Source: a virus. From it: 63,455 nt of DNA. This document shows, in pieces, positions 49,827-58,431 of the stretch (position 1 is the first letter of the stretch; each line of letters begins with the position of its first letter). The notes under the pieces are model-generated. The model ran no database searches. It worked only from the letters and a program-made list of their open reading frames with translations, and was not told the origin of the DNA. The position numbers and the translations under genes were made by a program. The DNA lies in the IMG/VR virus record IMGVR_UViG_3300043395_004412, positions 1-63,455 of that record; one strand, given 5' to 3'.

Positions 49827-50162
49827 TTAAAAAATATATGCTCTTTTTTTCAAAACATCAACATTTGGCTTTGGATTCGGCGCACTTTCCCATTCGATTA
49901 TATAAAGTTGATTTATAAAATAATCAAACTTGACTTTGTCTATCGATAGATATTGTAATGCAGAGTACAATTCATTTGTTATTGTGTTATTGAATTCTCT
50001 AATAACAACACCCGTCATTTTCTTTTCTAAAAAGAAATCCTTTTTTGTGGAGTAAATTTGGATGGAACCTAAAATATTACCATCAACGTTGAATGGTGAT
50101 ATGATTGTGGGACCTATTTTAATGTCCCCAACAGAGAAAAATTTTTCAAATAATGGATTCAT
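49827..50162 (-). CDS. hypothetical protein
   Basis: 111 residues, strand-rich at the start (VGDIKIGPTIISPFNV, ILGSIQIYSTK) then helical. No tag or known motif. Precedes the cyclophilin gene by three bases. Confidence 0.55.
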   Translation of the reverse strand: MNPLFEKFFSVGDIKIGPTIISPFNVDGNILGSIQIYSTKKDFFLEKKMTGVVIREFNNTITNELYSALQYLSIDKVKFDYFINQLYIIEWESAPNPKPNVDVLKKRAYIF

Positions 50163-50188
50163 GTAAAATCCAATTTAAAAATAAATTT

Positions 50189-51205
50189 TTATTTTCTCAA
50201 GTGATTAAAATTGAATTCAATTACCGATTTTTCGGGTAGTGGCTCATGGTATCTGTATCTTGGTCCAATGAATTCTCTAAAATCCCCTTTCAGTTTTTTC
50301 GTTATAGACTTTTCAACTCTTTCCTTAGTTACTCCTTCCATTTCCCCTTTAAGATAATTTTCAGGGGTTTTTACTCCTTTGTAAGTCATGGGGTCTAACT
50401 TAAGAACGTCTATTACATCGACATTTATGATAACTTTGTCTCCTGAATCATCTATAGAGTTGATTCTGTATTTTGCTTTAAATCCTTGTTGATTATCTTC
50501 AGGTCCCCCCCATGTGTATCTACTCTGAGTAAGAGTTGCAAGTCTTTTATTTTGTAATTCTTGTTCTTTTGATTTTAAAGATTTTCTTTTGTGTTTGATA
50601 ATGTCTTCGTGAGTTGCACCCATTTCTAACATTTCCATCTCTTTTCTCGTTACAATATAAACTCTATCATCTAACACATCACTCCATTCAACGGGGTTTG
50701 AATTTCTCATTTGACGACCTGTAGAAGATGAGTAGTGTTCGAATATCTCATACCACCTATCGTTTTTGAAAATGTATATTGGGTACCATCTGTATGATTT
50801 TACAACGTAGTATGGAACACCTTTGGCGTCTTTAGACCAATGTCCCTCCAAGTTTGAACCTTTGAAAGGTAGTTGAGCAACTGTATACAAATCGGCTTGA
50901 GTGTTAGGAGTTGTTTTTCCTTTCATTTTTCTTGGGTCAACAAAGTTTTCCTTTGTTATTGAACTATAATCACCATCCTTTCTATAATTTAGAAGGTATA
51001 ATTCAAGGAGATATAACTCATGTCCTTTCGGTAAGTTCATATAATCAGTTAGACCCTTGATTACGTCCAAAAGTTGAGCTCTTGTTTTTTTGGTTTTTTT
51101 CTCTTCATTAAGGAAACGAAATAACTTTACAATACGAGGTTCTATAATTTTCTCGTCTTGTTCAAAAATGTACTTATATTTCTCTAATAAATTGACTAAT
51201 CCCAT
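50189..51205 (-). CDS. tagged hypothetical protein
   Basis: 338 residues. MGLVNLLEKYKYIFEQDEK resembles the tags, with L-L-E and I-F-E steps. The middle holds aromatic strands (WYPIYIFKNDRWYEIFEHY) and the C-terminal part is charged. No family recognised. Shares an operon with the 51215-52591 tagged genes. Confidence 0.6.
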   Translation of the reverse strand: MGLVNLLEKYKYIFEQDEKIIEPRIVKLFRFLNEEKKTKKTRAQLLDVIKGLTDYMNLPKGHELYLLELYLLNYRKDGDYSSITKENFVDPRKMKGKTTPNTQADLYTVAQLPFKGSNLEGHWSKDAKGVPYYVVKSYRWYPIYIFKNDRWYEIFEHYSSSTGRQMRNSNPVEWSDVLDDRVYIVTRKEMEMLEMGATHEDIIKHKRKSLKSKEQELQNKRLATLTQSRYTWGGPEDNQQGFKAKYRINSIDDSGDKVIINVDVIDVLKLDPMTYKGVKTPENYLKGEMEGVTKERVEKSITKKLKGDFREFIGPRYRYHEPLPEKSVIEFNFNHLRK

Positions 51206-51214
51206 TATAAACTA

Positions 51215-51616
51215 TTATTGTGTTTTACATTTTTCAGTTGCCATATCGGATAACGTTTTTGAAAAATATTTTGTAGACCCTTTCAAAAAAGCGCCGTCGG
51301 TAGAAATTGTCCCACAATCGGCTGTAAGTGTAAAATTACCCATATCAACTTGAATTTTCCCCCCATTATTAGTCATAGATTTAAATTGGTAAGTTCCATA
51401 TCTATTTCTTAATTCTTTATCGGTGAATAATTCGACACTTTGTCCACCTGAAATACTGCCTGCAACTGTTTGGGCTTCGGGAGTTGAGCTTGTTGTAATA
51501 TCACCATAAGCCGCAAAGTTAGTTGGTGTGGTTGAGGAAGTGGCTTCTTGTTCACCCTCTTCAGAAATTAATTTCATTAGTCTCTTATATTGAGATTCTT
51601 TAATTGTATATCTCAT
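51215..51616 (-). CDS. tagged small protein
   Basis: 133 residues. MRYTIKESQYKRLMKLISEE is a full ESQYxRLM tag. A short Thr/Ser linker follows, then about 80 residues of strands (LRNRYGTYQFKSMTNNGG, GNFTLTADCGTISTDGA). No enzyme motif. Start overlaps the small basic gene by four bases. Confidence 0.65.
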   Translation of the reverse strand: MRYTIKESQYKRLMKLISEEGEQEATSSTTPTNFAAYGDITTSSTPEAQTVAGSISGGQSVELFTDKELRNRYGTYQFKSMTNNGGKIQVDMGNFTLTADCGTISTDGAFLKGSTKYFSKTLSDMATEKCKTQ

Positions 51617-51723
51617 AGTTGGTATTTTTTTAAAACGATATTATTTTCAGCAATTCTTTTTGCTGTTTTAACTCCCGACTTTTTACTTTTCATCGGTTTT
51701 GGTTTTTTTGATTTTTTAGCCAT
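51613..51723 (-). CDS. small basic protein (36 aa)
   Basis: MAKKSKKPKPMKSKKSGV and so on; over one third Lys. It lies between two tagged genes with ATGA overlap downstream and one base from the upstream stop, so it is very likely translated. DNA-binding or head-internal basic peptide are options. Confidence 0.6.
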   Translation of the reverse strand: MAKKSKKPKPMKSKKSGVKTAKRIAENNIVLKKYQL

Positions 51724-51724
51724 C

Positions 51725-52591
51725 TTAAATTTCTATTCTTATTTTATTATCAGGGAATCCCAATTTTGAAAAATATGACTTAACTTTATCTCTAAGAGCA
51801 CTTCTACTCTGATACGAGGGGTAATTTTTGAAAACAAATTTCATTTCTGCACCGTTCGTGTTTGGTTCAAACCTAATACTTTTTAAATCTCTAGATTCGG
51901 GAAAACTACGAATTTCTTTTTTTATAACTTTATTTAGAACGTCTTTAACCCACGACTCGAGACCTACGAGTTTAGGTTCTTTTACATCTAACTTCAACTC
52001 GCCATGAGCTGGATTACCTATTTCTAATCCCAAATAATTTTTTACAAAATCGTGGATTTTTCTTTCCAAATTATGTGTGTTAATGTGCTTAGCGTTGGGA
52101 GACAATAACATCGTCGCAAATGGAACATCAACGAACACTTTAACGAATTTTGGGTCATCCTCCACAAATCTTACACTTGCATATTCGGGTAATTCTAATT
52201 GCTCAATTATCTCAGGTAATATTCTACTATATTTTTCAGTAAATTTTTCTTCGGAATATAAAGTAGGTAATTTATAACCACCCCTACTTACAATCGTCTT
52301 TACAATTCTATCAATATCCCACTTACTAATTTCATAATCATTATAATCGTCCATGTTACGATAATCAGCACCAGTCATGTCTATCAGGAATGGTTTGGAA
52401 TATTTTTTTATTAAAAATCCAAAAGGATATGACCAAAATTTTTCAGGTGTGTTTTTTCTAATCCAATCCATGTAGATTTGGACGAAGGCTGCCATATAAT
52501 CAAGCTCATCGTATTCAAGCTTTGCTTGTTCTACGATGTTCTTGATTACTGAAATTAGTTCGGATTCTTTTAAAAATATCTTGGACGCCAT
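51725..52591 (-). CDS. tagged hypothetical protein
   Basis: 288 residues. KIFLKESELISVIKNIVEQ (4-22) is the LTESDLxxIVxxVIxEQ tag type with an L-K-E step and a second I-V-E step. The body has many strands with repeated layouts (SVRFVEDDPKFVKVFVDV, SIRFEPNTNGAEMKFVF), possibly two related halves. TATTTAT at 52597-52603, five bases upstream. Confidence 0.65.
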   Translation of the reverse strand: MASKIFLKESELISVIKNIVEQAKLEYDELDYMAAFVQIYMDWIRKNTPEKFWSYPFGFLIKKYSKPFLIDMTGADYRNMDDYNDYEISKWDIDRIVKTIVSRGGYKLPTLYSEEKFTEKYSRILPEIIEQLELPEYASVRFVEDDPKFVKVFVDVPFATMLLSPNAKHINTHNLERKIHDFVKNYLGLEIGNPAHGELKLDVKEPKLVGLESWVKDVLNKVIKKEIRSFPESRDLKSIRFEPNTNGAEMKFVFKNYPSYQSRSALRDKVKSYFSKLGFPDNKIRIEI

Positions 52592-52612
52592 ATAGAATAA
52601 ATATGAAGAAAT

Positions 52613-52906
52613 TTAATCTTCTTCTTCACAGGTGTCTCTATAAAGTTCCAATAGTTCAAACCCAAATGTTTCTTTGATATAATCGTATACTAAATTATAA
52701 ATTTCGTCGTAATCTTCCCCTAATGAAAGACTTTCATCTACGGTTAGAAAGTCATCACAAGCCCAAGAAATTATGTTATCAGCATATTCGAATTCATCAC
52801 TAAAGTCCGAACAAGGTGTGGGCTGTTGTTGAATTGATTGGTCAACAAATGTTTTGAGGTTATCTTCACCTATTCTTCTTTTTAACCATAAAGGAATACT
52901 GTTCAT
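52613..52906 (-). CDS. small acidic protein
   Basis: 97 residues, acidic with Cys near 33, 50 and 93 (CSDFSDEFEYAD, SWACDDF, DTCEEED). No recognised fold. Coupled by four bases to the upstream gene. Confidence 0.55.
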   Translation of the reverse strand: MNSIPLWLKRRIGEDNLKTFVDQSIQQQPTPCSDFSDEFEYADNIISWACDDFLTVDESLSLGEDYDEIYNLVYDYIKETFGFELLELYRDTCEEED

Positions 52907-53193
52907 AATATCAAATATCTAATACTTCTTGAAAATAATTCGGGAAATCCAAAAACTGAAATGATTTGTCGAATTGTTTCTGTGTGTTTATCTAAAAGTG
53001 AGTCCATATCGAAATCATATTTTCTTTTCACTTTTGCAGGAACTGATAACATTATTGTTACAATTGAGGGTCTTCCTCCCATGGTCAAATGGTCAATCAT
53101 AAAGTCAAAATCTATAATTTCTCCTTCAGTGGCGTCCTGAACTGCTTTAGAAATTTTCTCCCTATTCTTCAATAAATCGTCGAAAGTGTTCAT
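52903..53193 (-). CDS. small hypothetical protein
   Basis: 96 residues, alpha/beta (IVTIMLSVPAKVKRKY). Similar in size and plan to other short genes that follow tagged genes in this block. Not recognised. Confidence 0.55.
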   Translation of the reverse strand: MNTFDDLLKNREKISKAVQDATEGEIIDFDFMIDHLTMGGRPSIVTIMLSVPAKVKRKYDFDMDSLLDKHTETIRQIISVFGFPELFSRSIRYLIL

Positions 53194-53195
53194 GA

Positions 53196-53594
53196 TTAGC
53201 CGTTGGTTTTTGCATTAAGTGTTCCACCAGCATCAAATGTACTAAACTTGAGTCCTGCATATTGAGCCAACTCAACCATTTTTGCTCTTAAATTATTAAA
53301 ATAGAGTTCGCCGTAACATTTATCCACCATTTCCTTGTTAATCGGACCACCATCCCACCCATTTTCCACCAAAGGGGTTTTGTCTATAATAACATCACAA
53401 TCATAATCAATAAAGTTCTCATTCATAGAGTATGGTCCCATTTTTCTTTTTACTAAAACTTCAAAAACTTTGTTTGTTTTGAATTCGAGAACATGTGGAT
53501 ATGAAAGGGGCATAAGATTATCCCAAACCTTACTCAAAGGTTTGGTGTAGTCATTAATTATATTATCGGGATTGTAGTCAGCGCTCCAACTCAT
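53196..53594 (-). CDS. hypothetical protein
   Basis: 132 residues, alpha/beta with GGTLNAKTNG at the end. Not recognised. One base separates it from the large tagged gene upstream. Confidence 0.55.
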   Translation of the reverse strand: MSWSADYNPDNIINDYTKPLSKVWDNLMPLSYPHVLEFKTNKVFEVLVKRKMGPYSMNENFIDYDCDVIIDKTPLVENGWDGGPINKEMVDKCYGELYFNNLRAKMVELAQYAGLKFSTFDAGGTLNAKTNG

Positions 53595-53595
53595 T

Positions 53596-55047
53596 TTAAT
53601 TACCCGTTTTACTCACGATTCCTTGTGTACCTTTTTGGATATCAGCGGCTTTCGCACCGACATAATCGAATTCACCTCGTACTGCGTTAGCCCCCAATTC
53701 TGGGATTTTTGTAAATTTACCATCCCGATTATATTTGAACATTTTTTTACCGTTCAAATATGCTAAATAGAAATCACCATACGCTGTACCATAAGATTCA
53801 TCAACCCACCTCAAAAAATCTTCAGTTGGTTTTTCTCTGAATCTACTTTTCGCCTCTTTATTAATAGTTGCAAGTGCGGTTTTTTCAAGTTGTACTCCAA
53901 TGTATTGACCAATCTCTATAGGTGTTAAAAGGACTGCTCTTTCTAAAATCTCAGGTGAAAATTTCGTAGACAATGCTTTAGCTGTTCTCAAAACAGCTGG
54001 TGCCAAATAAGATGCTAATTTAGCAACACCACTTCTAGCTTGCATCCCTAATAGTCTTTGTCTGGCAGGTATTCTTAGTCCTTTTATAAATTCAACTATT
54101 TGGTTATAATATGGTTCGATTTTAGAAACAAGATTCCCAACCCAATTTATACCCATCTTGTTTTTCATAAAGGTTGCTGCTTGGCTAAAAAAACCAATCA
54201 CGCTTTGAAGACCAGTTTCAATAACTTGTAAGAATTTGGTTACGACTGTTCCAACCGATGACTTCATTATGGTTCCCATCATAGCCTCAACTGACGCGAA
54301 CGCTTTTCCAGCTAAACTCGCTAAAGGTTTTGCTAAAGCTCCTGCAGTAATACAACAAATTAAATCAATAATAAAATTTCCCAAATAAGAGGTATTCCCG
54401 TTAACCGTTAGTTGATATAAATCATACAAACCCATTATACCCCAAACAATTGTAAGTCCTATTGCTCCTGCACCTGTGAAAGATAATGCCACTTGTATCG
54501 CGGTTCCAACACCACTGAAAAGAGCGGCTCTAAGATTCTCCATTATGTACCCAATCCCTTTTTCTTTAATGTAATCGATTACATCAGACAAAGATTGTGT
54601 TGAGCGTTGGTTGTACATTGCCATTGCCTCACGTTCTTGGGTAGACATGAATCTTGACTCAGGTTGTTCAACTAAGTTTATTTTCAGAGACTCTAATATG
54701 AAATGATTCAGTTTTTCAATTTCTTTTGAGAAATCATCTATTGATTCATTCAAAACATTTAAAAACTTGTCGTTAAAATTTTCTAAGATGTTTAGGTTAT
54801 TTTCGAATAAACCAAGAGCGTAATCGTTTTGTACATTTCTTAAATAAATGTTTTTATCAACGCCTACAAGCATTGAAATACGATGTAAATGCACATTTTT
54901 TTGAAAATCAAGTTCTTCTTTTATAAAAGAAATTTGTTCGGTTATTTTTGTCGGATTACCCTTTTTATACCTTTTAGGAACAAATTTATCGTGTAAAGAA
55001 AGAATTCTGTTTTTTTCAGATTCAGATATAATCATTGAATTTTTCAT
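53596..55047 (-). CDS. large tagged membrane-active protein
   Basis: 483 residues. SMIISESEKNRILSLHDK (4-21) is the ISESEKNRIL tag with an I-S-E step. Residues 170-270 hold a run of glycine/alanine-rich hydrophobic segments (VGTAIQVALSFTGAGAIG, IIDLICCITAGALAKP) that could cross a membrane; flanks are helical. The rest has no enzyme motif. It fits a pore-forming or ejected internal protein. TATTTAT at 55053-55059, five bases upstream. Confidence 0.7.
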   Translation of the reverse strand: MKNSMIISESEKNRILSLHDKFVPKRYKKGNPTKITEQISFIKEELDFQKNVHLHRISMLVGVDKNIYLRNVQNDYALGLFENNLNILENFNDKFLNVLNESIDDFSKEIEKLNHFILESLKINLVEQPESRFMSTQEREAMAMYNQRSTQSLSDVIDYIKEKGIGYIMENLRAALFSGVGTAIQVALSFTGAGAIGLTIVWGIMGLYDLYQLTVNGNTSYLGNFIIDLICCITAGALAKPLASLAGKAFASVEAMMGTIMKSSVGTVVTKFLQVIETGLQSVIGFFSQAATFMKNKMGINWVGNLVSKIEPYYNQIVEFIKGLRIPARQRLLGMQARSGVAKLASYLAPAVLRTAKALSTKFSPEILERAVLLTPIEIGQYIGVQLEKTALATINKEAKSRFREKPTEDFLRWVDESYGTAYGDFYLAYLNGKKMFKYNRDGKFTKIPELGANAVRGEFDYVGAKAADIQKGTQGIVSKTGN

Positions 55048-55064
55048 CTTTTATAAATATGAAC

Positions 55065-55679
55065 TTAAAATTTTAAATTGAATATTGAACCAAATCCCGT
55101 TTCTTTTTCTGAATTACTTTCCTCATTATCATCATCCTCGGGTTGAACAGTCCCAACATTAACTTTATTCAGATTCAAGTTACCTCCACATTTGATTGTT
55201 CCATCATCATTTATAAATTCTCTGATGTTGTGACCTGTCTCGACTCCAATGTGTAAATGGTCATAAGAACTTCCAGGAAAATCCATAACGTATCCCAATA
55301 ATTGACCACACTCCACTTTATCTCCTTTTTTCACCTGACCGTCTTGTAAATGAGTGTAATACACGTCAGGAAGATTTCCATCACTTTTAACAGTGAAACC
55401 CAAACCAAATAATTTTTTTCCATTTTTTTTGATAACCTTTGGTCCATAATCGTTGTATGTGATAACTGTCCCTGGTGCAACAGCATAAACTGGGTCACCA
55501 ATCTCGGCTTTAATATCCCAAGCGTTGTTACTTGCCCATCCACTTTGTCCTTTATGGGCACCGTCTCTTGGAATTGTTATATCATTATCACCCATTATTC
55601 TATCTGATGCGTTGGGGGCTTCATTTATCCCCGACTTAATCAACCTTAGTAGTTGTGACTCTGTTAAAATGTACTTCAT
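55065..55679 (-). CDS. tagged M23 (LytM-like) peptidase
   Basis: 204 residues. Tag MKYILTESQLLRLIKSG (1-17) with an L-T-E step. The domain from about 45 to 155 is M23: NNAWDIKAEIGDPVYAVAPG, YYTHLQDGQV and DHLHIGVE. The first zinc His of the usual HxxxD is Asn here (NNAWD), so activity may be lost or altered. M23 enzymes cut peptidoglycan cross-links. A Glu/Asn-rich tail ends the protein. Confidence 0.8.
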   Translation of the reverse strand: MKYILTESQLLRLIKSGINEAPNASDRIMGDNDITIPRDGAHKGQSGWASNNAWDIKAEIGDPVYAVAPGTVITYNDYGPKVIKKNGKKLFGLGFTVKSDGNLPDVYYTHLQDGQVKKGDKVECGQLLGYVMDFPGSSYDHLHIGVETGHNIREFINDDGTIKCGGNLNLNKVNVGTVQPEDDDNEESNSEKETGFGSIFNLKF

Positions 55680-55681
55680 AG

Positions 55682-56011
55682 TTAAAATGATTTTTCAAAA
55701 AATTTTTTTGCTTCATATCTCGCAAGACCCTCCAAATAATTTTCCACGTCTCTACTATTACCAAGGTATGCCAATATACCCTCTTCAACGCCCATTACTT
55801 TGTTACCTTCAGAATAAGCAATTTTATCATCTCTTAATTCATAACAATGATATGAGATATATTCTTTTCTATCTTTATAGTGGACAATTACTTCTAAACA
55901 TACAGTTTTTTTTCCGTTGTGATTCCTGTAAGACCTTGAAATATCAACGGATACTTTCATACCCATCTGATTCATAAATTTGATAATTGATATTACAAAA
56001 TCTCTGTCCAT
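55682..56011 (-). CDS. small hypothetical protein
   Basis: 109 residues, alpha/beta, basic in the middle (RSYRNHNGKKTV). Shares its plan with the short genes next to tagged ones. TATTTAT at 56017-56023 ends five bases before the ATG, so it leads the transcript with the M23 gene. Confidence 0.6.
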   Translation of the reverse strand: MDRDFVISIIKFMNQMGMKVSVDISRSYRNHNGKKTVCLEVIVHYKDRKEYISYHCYELRDDKIAYSEGNKVMGVEEGILAYLGNSRDVENYLEGLARYEAKKFFEKSF

Positions 56012-56051
56012 ATCATATAAATACTCAAATAAAATTATGTTTTCTATGAAA

Positions 56052-56077
56052 TAAAAAAAGGGTCTCTTGAGACCCTT
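56052..56077 (-). terminator. terminator after the 56099 gene
   Basis: AAAGGGTCTC/GAGACCCTTT hairpin then TTTT on the minus strand, just ahead of the 56011 promoter. Confidence 0.85.
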
Positions 56078-56098
56078 TCTTACTAATATTCTTTGGAA

Positions 56099-56716
56099 TT
56101 ACAATCCCCAAGCTGGGTTTGCAATTATTAACTTTCCGTCTTCTTCTCTTGGTAAATCTCCTAAATCTTGATAACCTGCATATTCAATTTCATGAGGGAA
56201 GAATTTTTTTCCTTTATACATGATATAATTGTCTCCTTCTTCTTCATCTTTTCCAATATGACTATAACCGTGTTTTTTTATATGTGTTTTTGCTGCGTCA
56301 TCTACAGTTGGTCTACCAAAGTTCAAATCCCAAAAATTTTCTTTTGTCTCTTCTTTTGTTTCCATCATTTCTCCCAACCCTCTACGCTGACCTTCGATAT
56401 TATTGATTACTGATTTGAAAACCCATTTTAGGTCATCAAGAGCAGCTTCAAATCCCATTTTATTTTTTGGACCATCAGGATTACGAGCCATCATGAATCT
56501 ATAACCTAAATCCATAATTCCATTAATGTCTGCAGTGTCTTTAAACTCTTTCTCTTCAGCAATAGTTCTTGATTCTTTAACTAATGTTTTAACATCACCC
56601 AACTTACCTTCAACTAAACTTTTAAACTTTTCATTCGAAAGTTTCATACCACCTGTGTGTTGTTCGCGGATTGCATTTTTTTCTTGCTCCGACATGTTAT
56701 TTAATAAATGTTTCAT
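56099..56716 (-). CDS. tagged hypothetical protein
   Basis: 205 residues. NMSEQEKNAIREQHTGGMKL (7-26) is the EQEKNxIRxxH tag type, although the step is M-S-E. FKSLVEGKLGD and VKESRTIAEEKE extend the charged start. The body is soluble. TATTTAT at 56731-56737, 14 bases upstream. Confidence 0.65.
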   Translation of the reverse strand: MKHLLNNMSEQEKNAIREQHTGGMKLSNEKFKSLVEGKLGDVKTLVKESRTIAEEKEFKDTADINGIMDLGYRFMMARNPDGPKNKMGFEAALDDLKWVFKSVINNIEGQRRGLGEMMETKEETKENFWDLNFGRPTVDDAAKTHIKKHGYSHIGKDEEEGDNYIMYKGKKFFPHEIEYAGYQDLGDLPREEDGKLIIANPAWGL

Positions 56717-56739
56717 AAATTGACTTTAATATAAATATG

Positions 56740-56991
56740 TTAATTAGAACCTGAATGTCTTTTTCTTGGCTCCATCTTTTCAAAATATCCCTCTTTTGTA
56801 CCTTTCCAATCCCAAGGTAAGTCGTTTCTCATGTTGTAGTCTAACTGCTCGTCAGAAATTCCTTTCAATTTCTTTTTAACTTTCCATAACCAAGAAACTT
56901 CCTCGTCTTTTTTTTCAAACTTTTGCTCTTTGACCACCTTATCAATTATTTTGGTCAAATCGGCTTCAGTTAATTTTATAACTTTTTTCAT
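56740..56991 (-). CDS. small tagged protein
   Basis: 83 residues. MKKVIKLTEADLTKIIDKV is a textbook LTExDLxxII tag with an L-T-E step; KEQ follows at 21-23. Only about 60 residues remain, basic and Trp-containing (SWLWKVKKKLKG). TATTTAT at 57004-57010, 12 bases upstream. Confidence 0.65.
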   Translation of the reverse strand: MKKVIKLTEADLTKIIDKVVKEQKFEKKDEEVSWLWKVKKKLKGISDEQLDYNMRNDLPWDWKGTKEGYFEKMEPRKRHSGSN

Positions 56992-57012
56992 AGAAGTTTT
57001 TTAATAAATAGT

Positions 57013-57393
57013 TTAATTCATCCATTTACTAATAACCTGACCATCAGGTCTTACTACTGCAAAACCTGTTTTTTTGTTTCTTTCTATACCAACATAAGGT
57101 AAAAACCTATTAAAGTGATACTCAACCAAGTAATGTGGGTCCAGTTCTTTTTCATACATATTATCATCGTCCATCTCAGGGTCATTTACGTAAATTCTTA
57201 AAATAAAATAATTGATATCCTCAAGTTCATAAACATCAATATGGTCTACCATAGGGTAGATATCTTTGATGTTACTTTGGTTGATGTATTTTGTTAATGG
57301 TTTATTGATGTATTTGGCAATTTCGTCCAATTTGGAGTTTGCTATCTGATAATGTTTAACAGTAGGATATGTGATAGTGTGTTCGTTAATCAC
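57013..57393 (-). CDS. hypothetical protein
   Basis: 126 residues from a GTG start just after its upstream neighbour. Alpha/beta with acidic middle (DPEMDDDNMYEKELD). Not recognised; same operon as the tagged membrane protein upstream. Confidence 0.55.
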   Translation of the reverse strand: MINEHTITYPTVKHYQIANSKLDEIAKYINKPLTKYINQSNIKDIYPMVDHIDVYELEDINYFILRIYVNDPEMDDDNMYEKELDPHYLVEYHFNRFLPYVGIERNKKTGFAVVRPDGQVISKWMN

Positions 57394-57396
57394 TTT

Positions 57397-57912
57397 TTAT
57401 TCGGTTTTTTTTGTTTTTATTCTATTACCCAAAACCAAAAGTAACAAACCAACAACAAATGATATTTGATTATCTAATCCAACTTTGGATAATTCAGGTA
57501 GAACCGAATTTATTAAATAAGATATTGGTATATTCAAAAAAACTAAATTAACAACTCCAAGAGATGCCAATGACGCGTAAACTCCATTCATAATCTTATC
57601 TTTTGTACTCAATCCATCATCTTCTTCGGTCATTTCTAAATTCATATTCATTGAATCGTAATCCACTAAATCATCTGCTAATGATATTGCAGTCATAGGG
57701 TCTGTTTCTGAATCAATCCCGATTGAGATAAGTCCATTTTTCAAATTAATTAATTCTTTTGCTGAAGCACCTGCAAGGGCATTATCAACTAACCTATTTA
57801 ACTTTGGCGAATTTATAATTTGAGAAACAAGTTCTATTTGTTTTTGTTCAACAATAACTTTTTTTACTATTTTTGATAAATCTGACTCAGTTAATCTAAC
57901 AATTTTTTTCAT
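57397..57912 (-). CDS. tagged two-span membrane protein
   Basis: 171 residues. KIVRLTESDLSKIVKKVIVE (3-22) is the strongest LTESDL tag, with L-T-E and I-V-E steps. Two membrane spans near the end (VYASLASLGVVNLVFLNIPI; FVVGLLLLVLG) and a basic tail. TATTTAT at 57926-57932, 13 bases upstream. Confidence 0.7.
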   Translation of the reverse strand: MKKIVRLTESDLSKIVKKVIVEQKQIELVSQIINSPKLNRLVDNALAGASAKELINLKNGLISIGIDSETDPMTAISLADDLVDYDSMNMNLEMTEEDDGLSTKDKIMNGVYASLASLGVVNLVFLNIPISYLINSVLPELSKVGLDNQISFVVGLLLLVLGNRIKTKKTE

Positions 57913-57945
57913 ACAATTATTTAAAATAAATACTTTGTGTTTTTT

Positions 57946-58377
57946 TTAGAACAGAAGCTCTTTTATTCTTTTGATATTTTCGTTTAATTTTGTAAAATAT
58001 CTATATTTCAATCTCTTGTCTTGAGTTTCCTCAATCTCATACAGTGAAAAATAATCTTTATCTAAATTATAACCCGTTTGAAATCCCGCAGGATTTTCGT
58101 CATAGTTAACAATCATCTCATCTCCTTTGTTAACGTCTTTTGTTGTTACAATAAAATAATTATAGTCTCCACCGTCTATTAATTTACAATTGGGTACTTT
58201 ACTGTGATTAATATACCTTCCCAAATCGGAATATAAAAAACCCTCATTGGTTAATACCATACCAAGACTTTTTTTTCCTGAGTCAATTTTGTTTTTAGCA
58301 AAAACGCCTTTGCCATGAATTTTACTCTCATCAATCAAATATTCATACTCATCTTTTATGTCTTTACGTATTTCCAT
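57946..58377 (-). CDS. SET-domain protein methyltransferase
   Basis: 143 residues. The SET core is compact but complete: HGKGVFA (21-27, SAM loop), LGRYINHSKVPNC (52-64, the NHSxxPN knot) and GDEMIVNYDENP (85-96). SET enzymes methylate lysine, usually on proteins. No pre- or post-SET zinc part. TATTTAT at 58383-58389, five bases upstream, groups it with late genes. Target could be a virion protein or a host factor such as a ribosomal protein. Confidence 0.85.
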   Translation of the reverse strand: MEIRKDIKDEYEYLIDESKIHGKGVFAKNKIDSGKKSLGMVLTNEGFLYSDLGRYINHSKVPNCKLIDGGDYNYFIVTTKDVNKGDEMIVNYDENPAGFQTGYNLDKDYFSLYEIEETQDKRLKYRYFTKLNENIKRIKELLF

Positions 58378-58390
58378 CTAAAATAAATAT

Positions 58391-58415
58391 AAAAAACCCT
58401 CCTAATTGGAGGGTT
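58391..58415 (-). terminator. terminator after the 58432 gene
   Basis: AACCCTCC/GGAGGGTT hairpin with T run on the minus strand; it sits between this gene and the SET gene's promoter. Confidence 0.85.
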
Positions 58416-58431
58416 CTATTGAAGTTTCATA

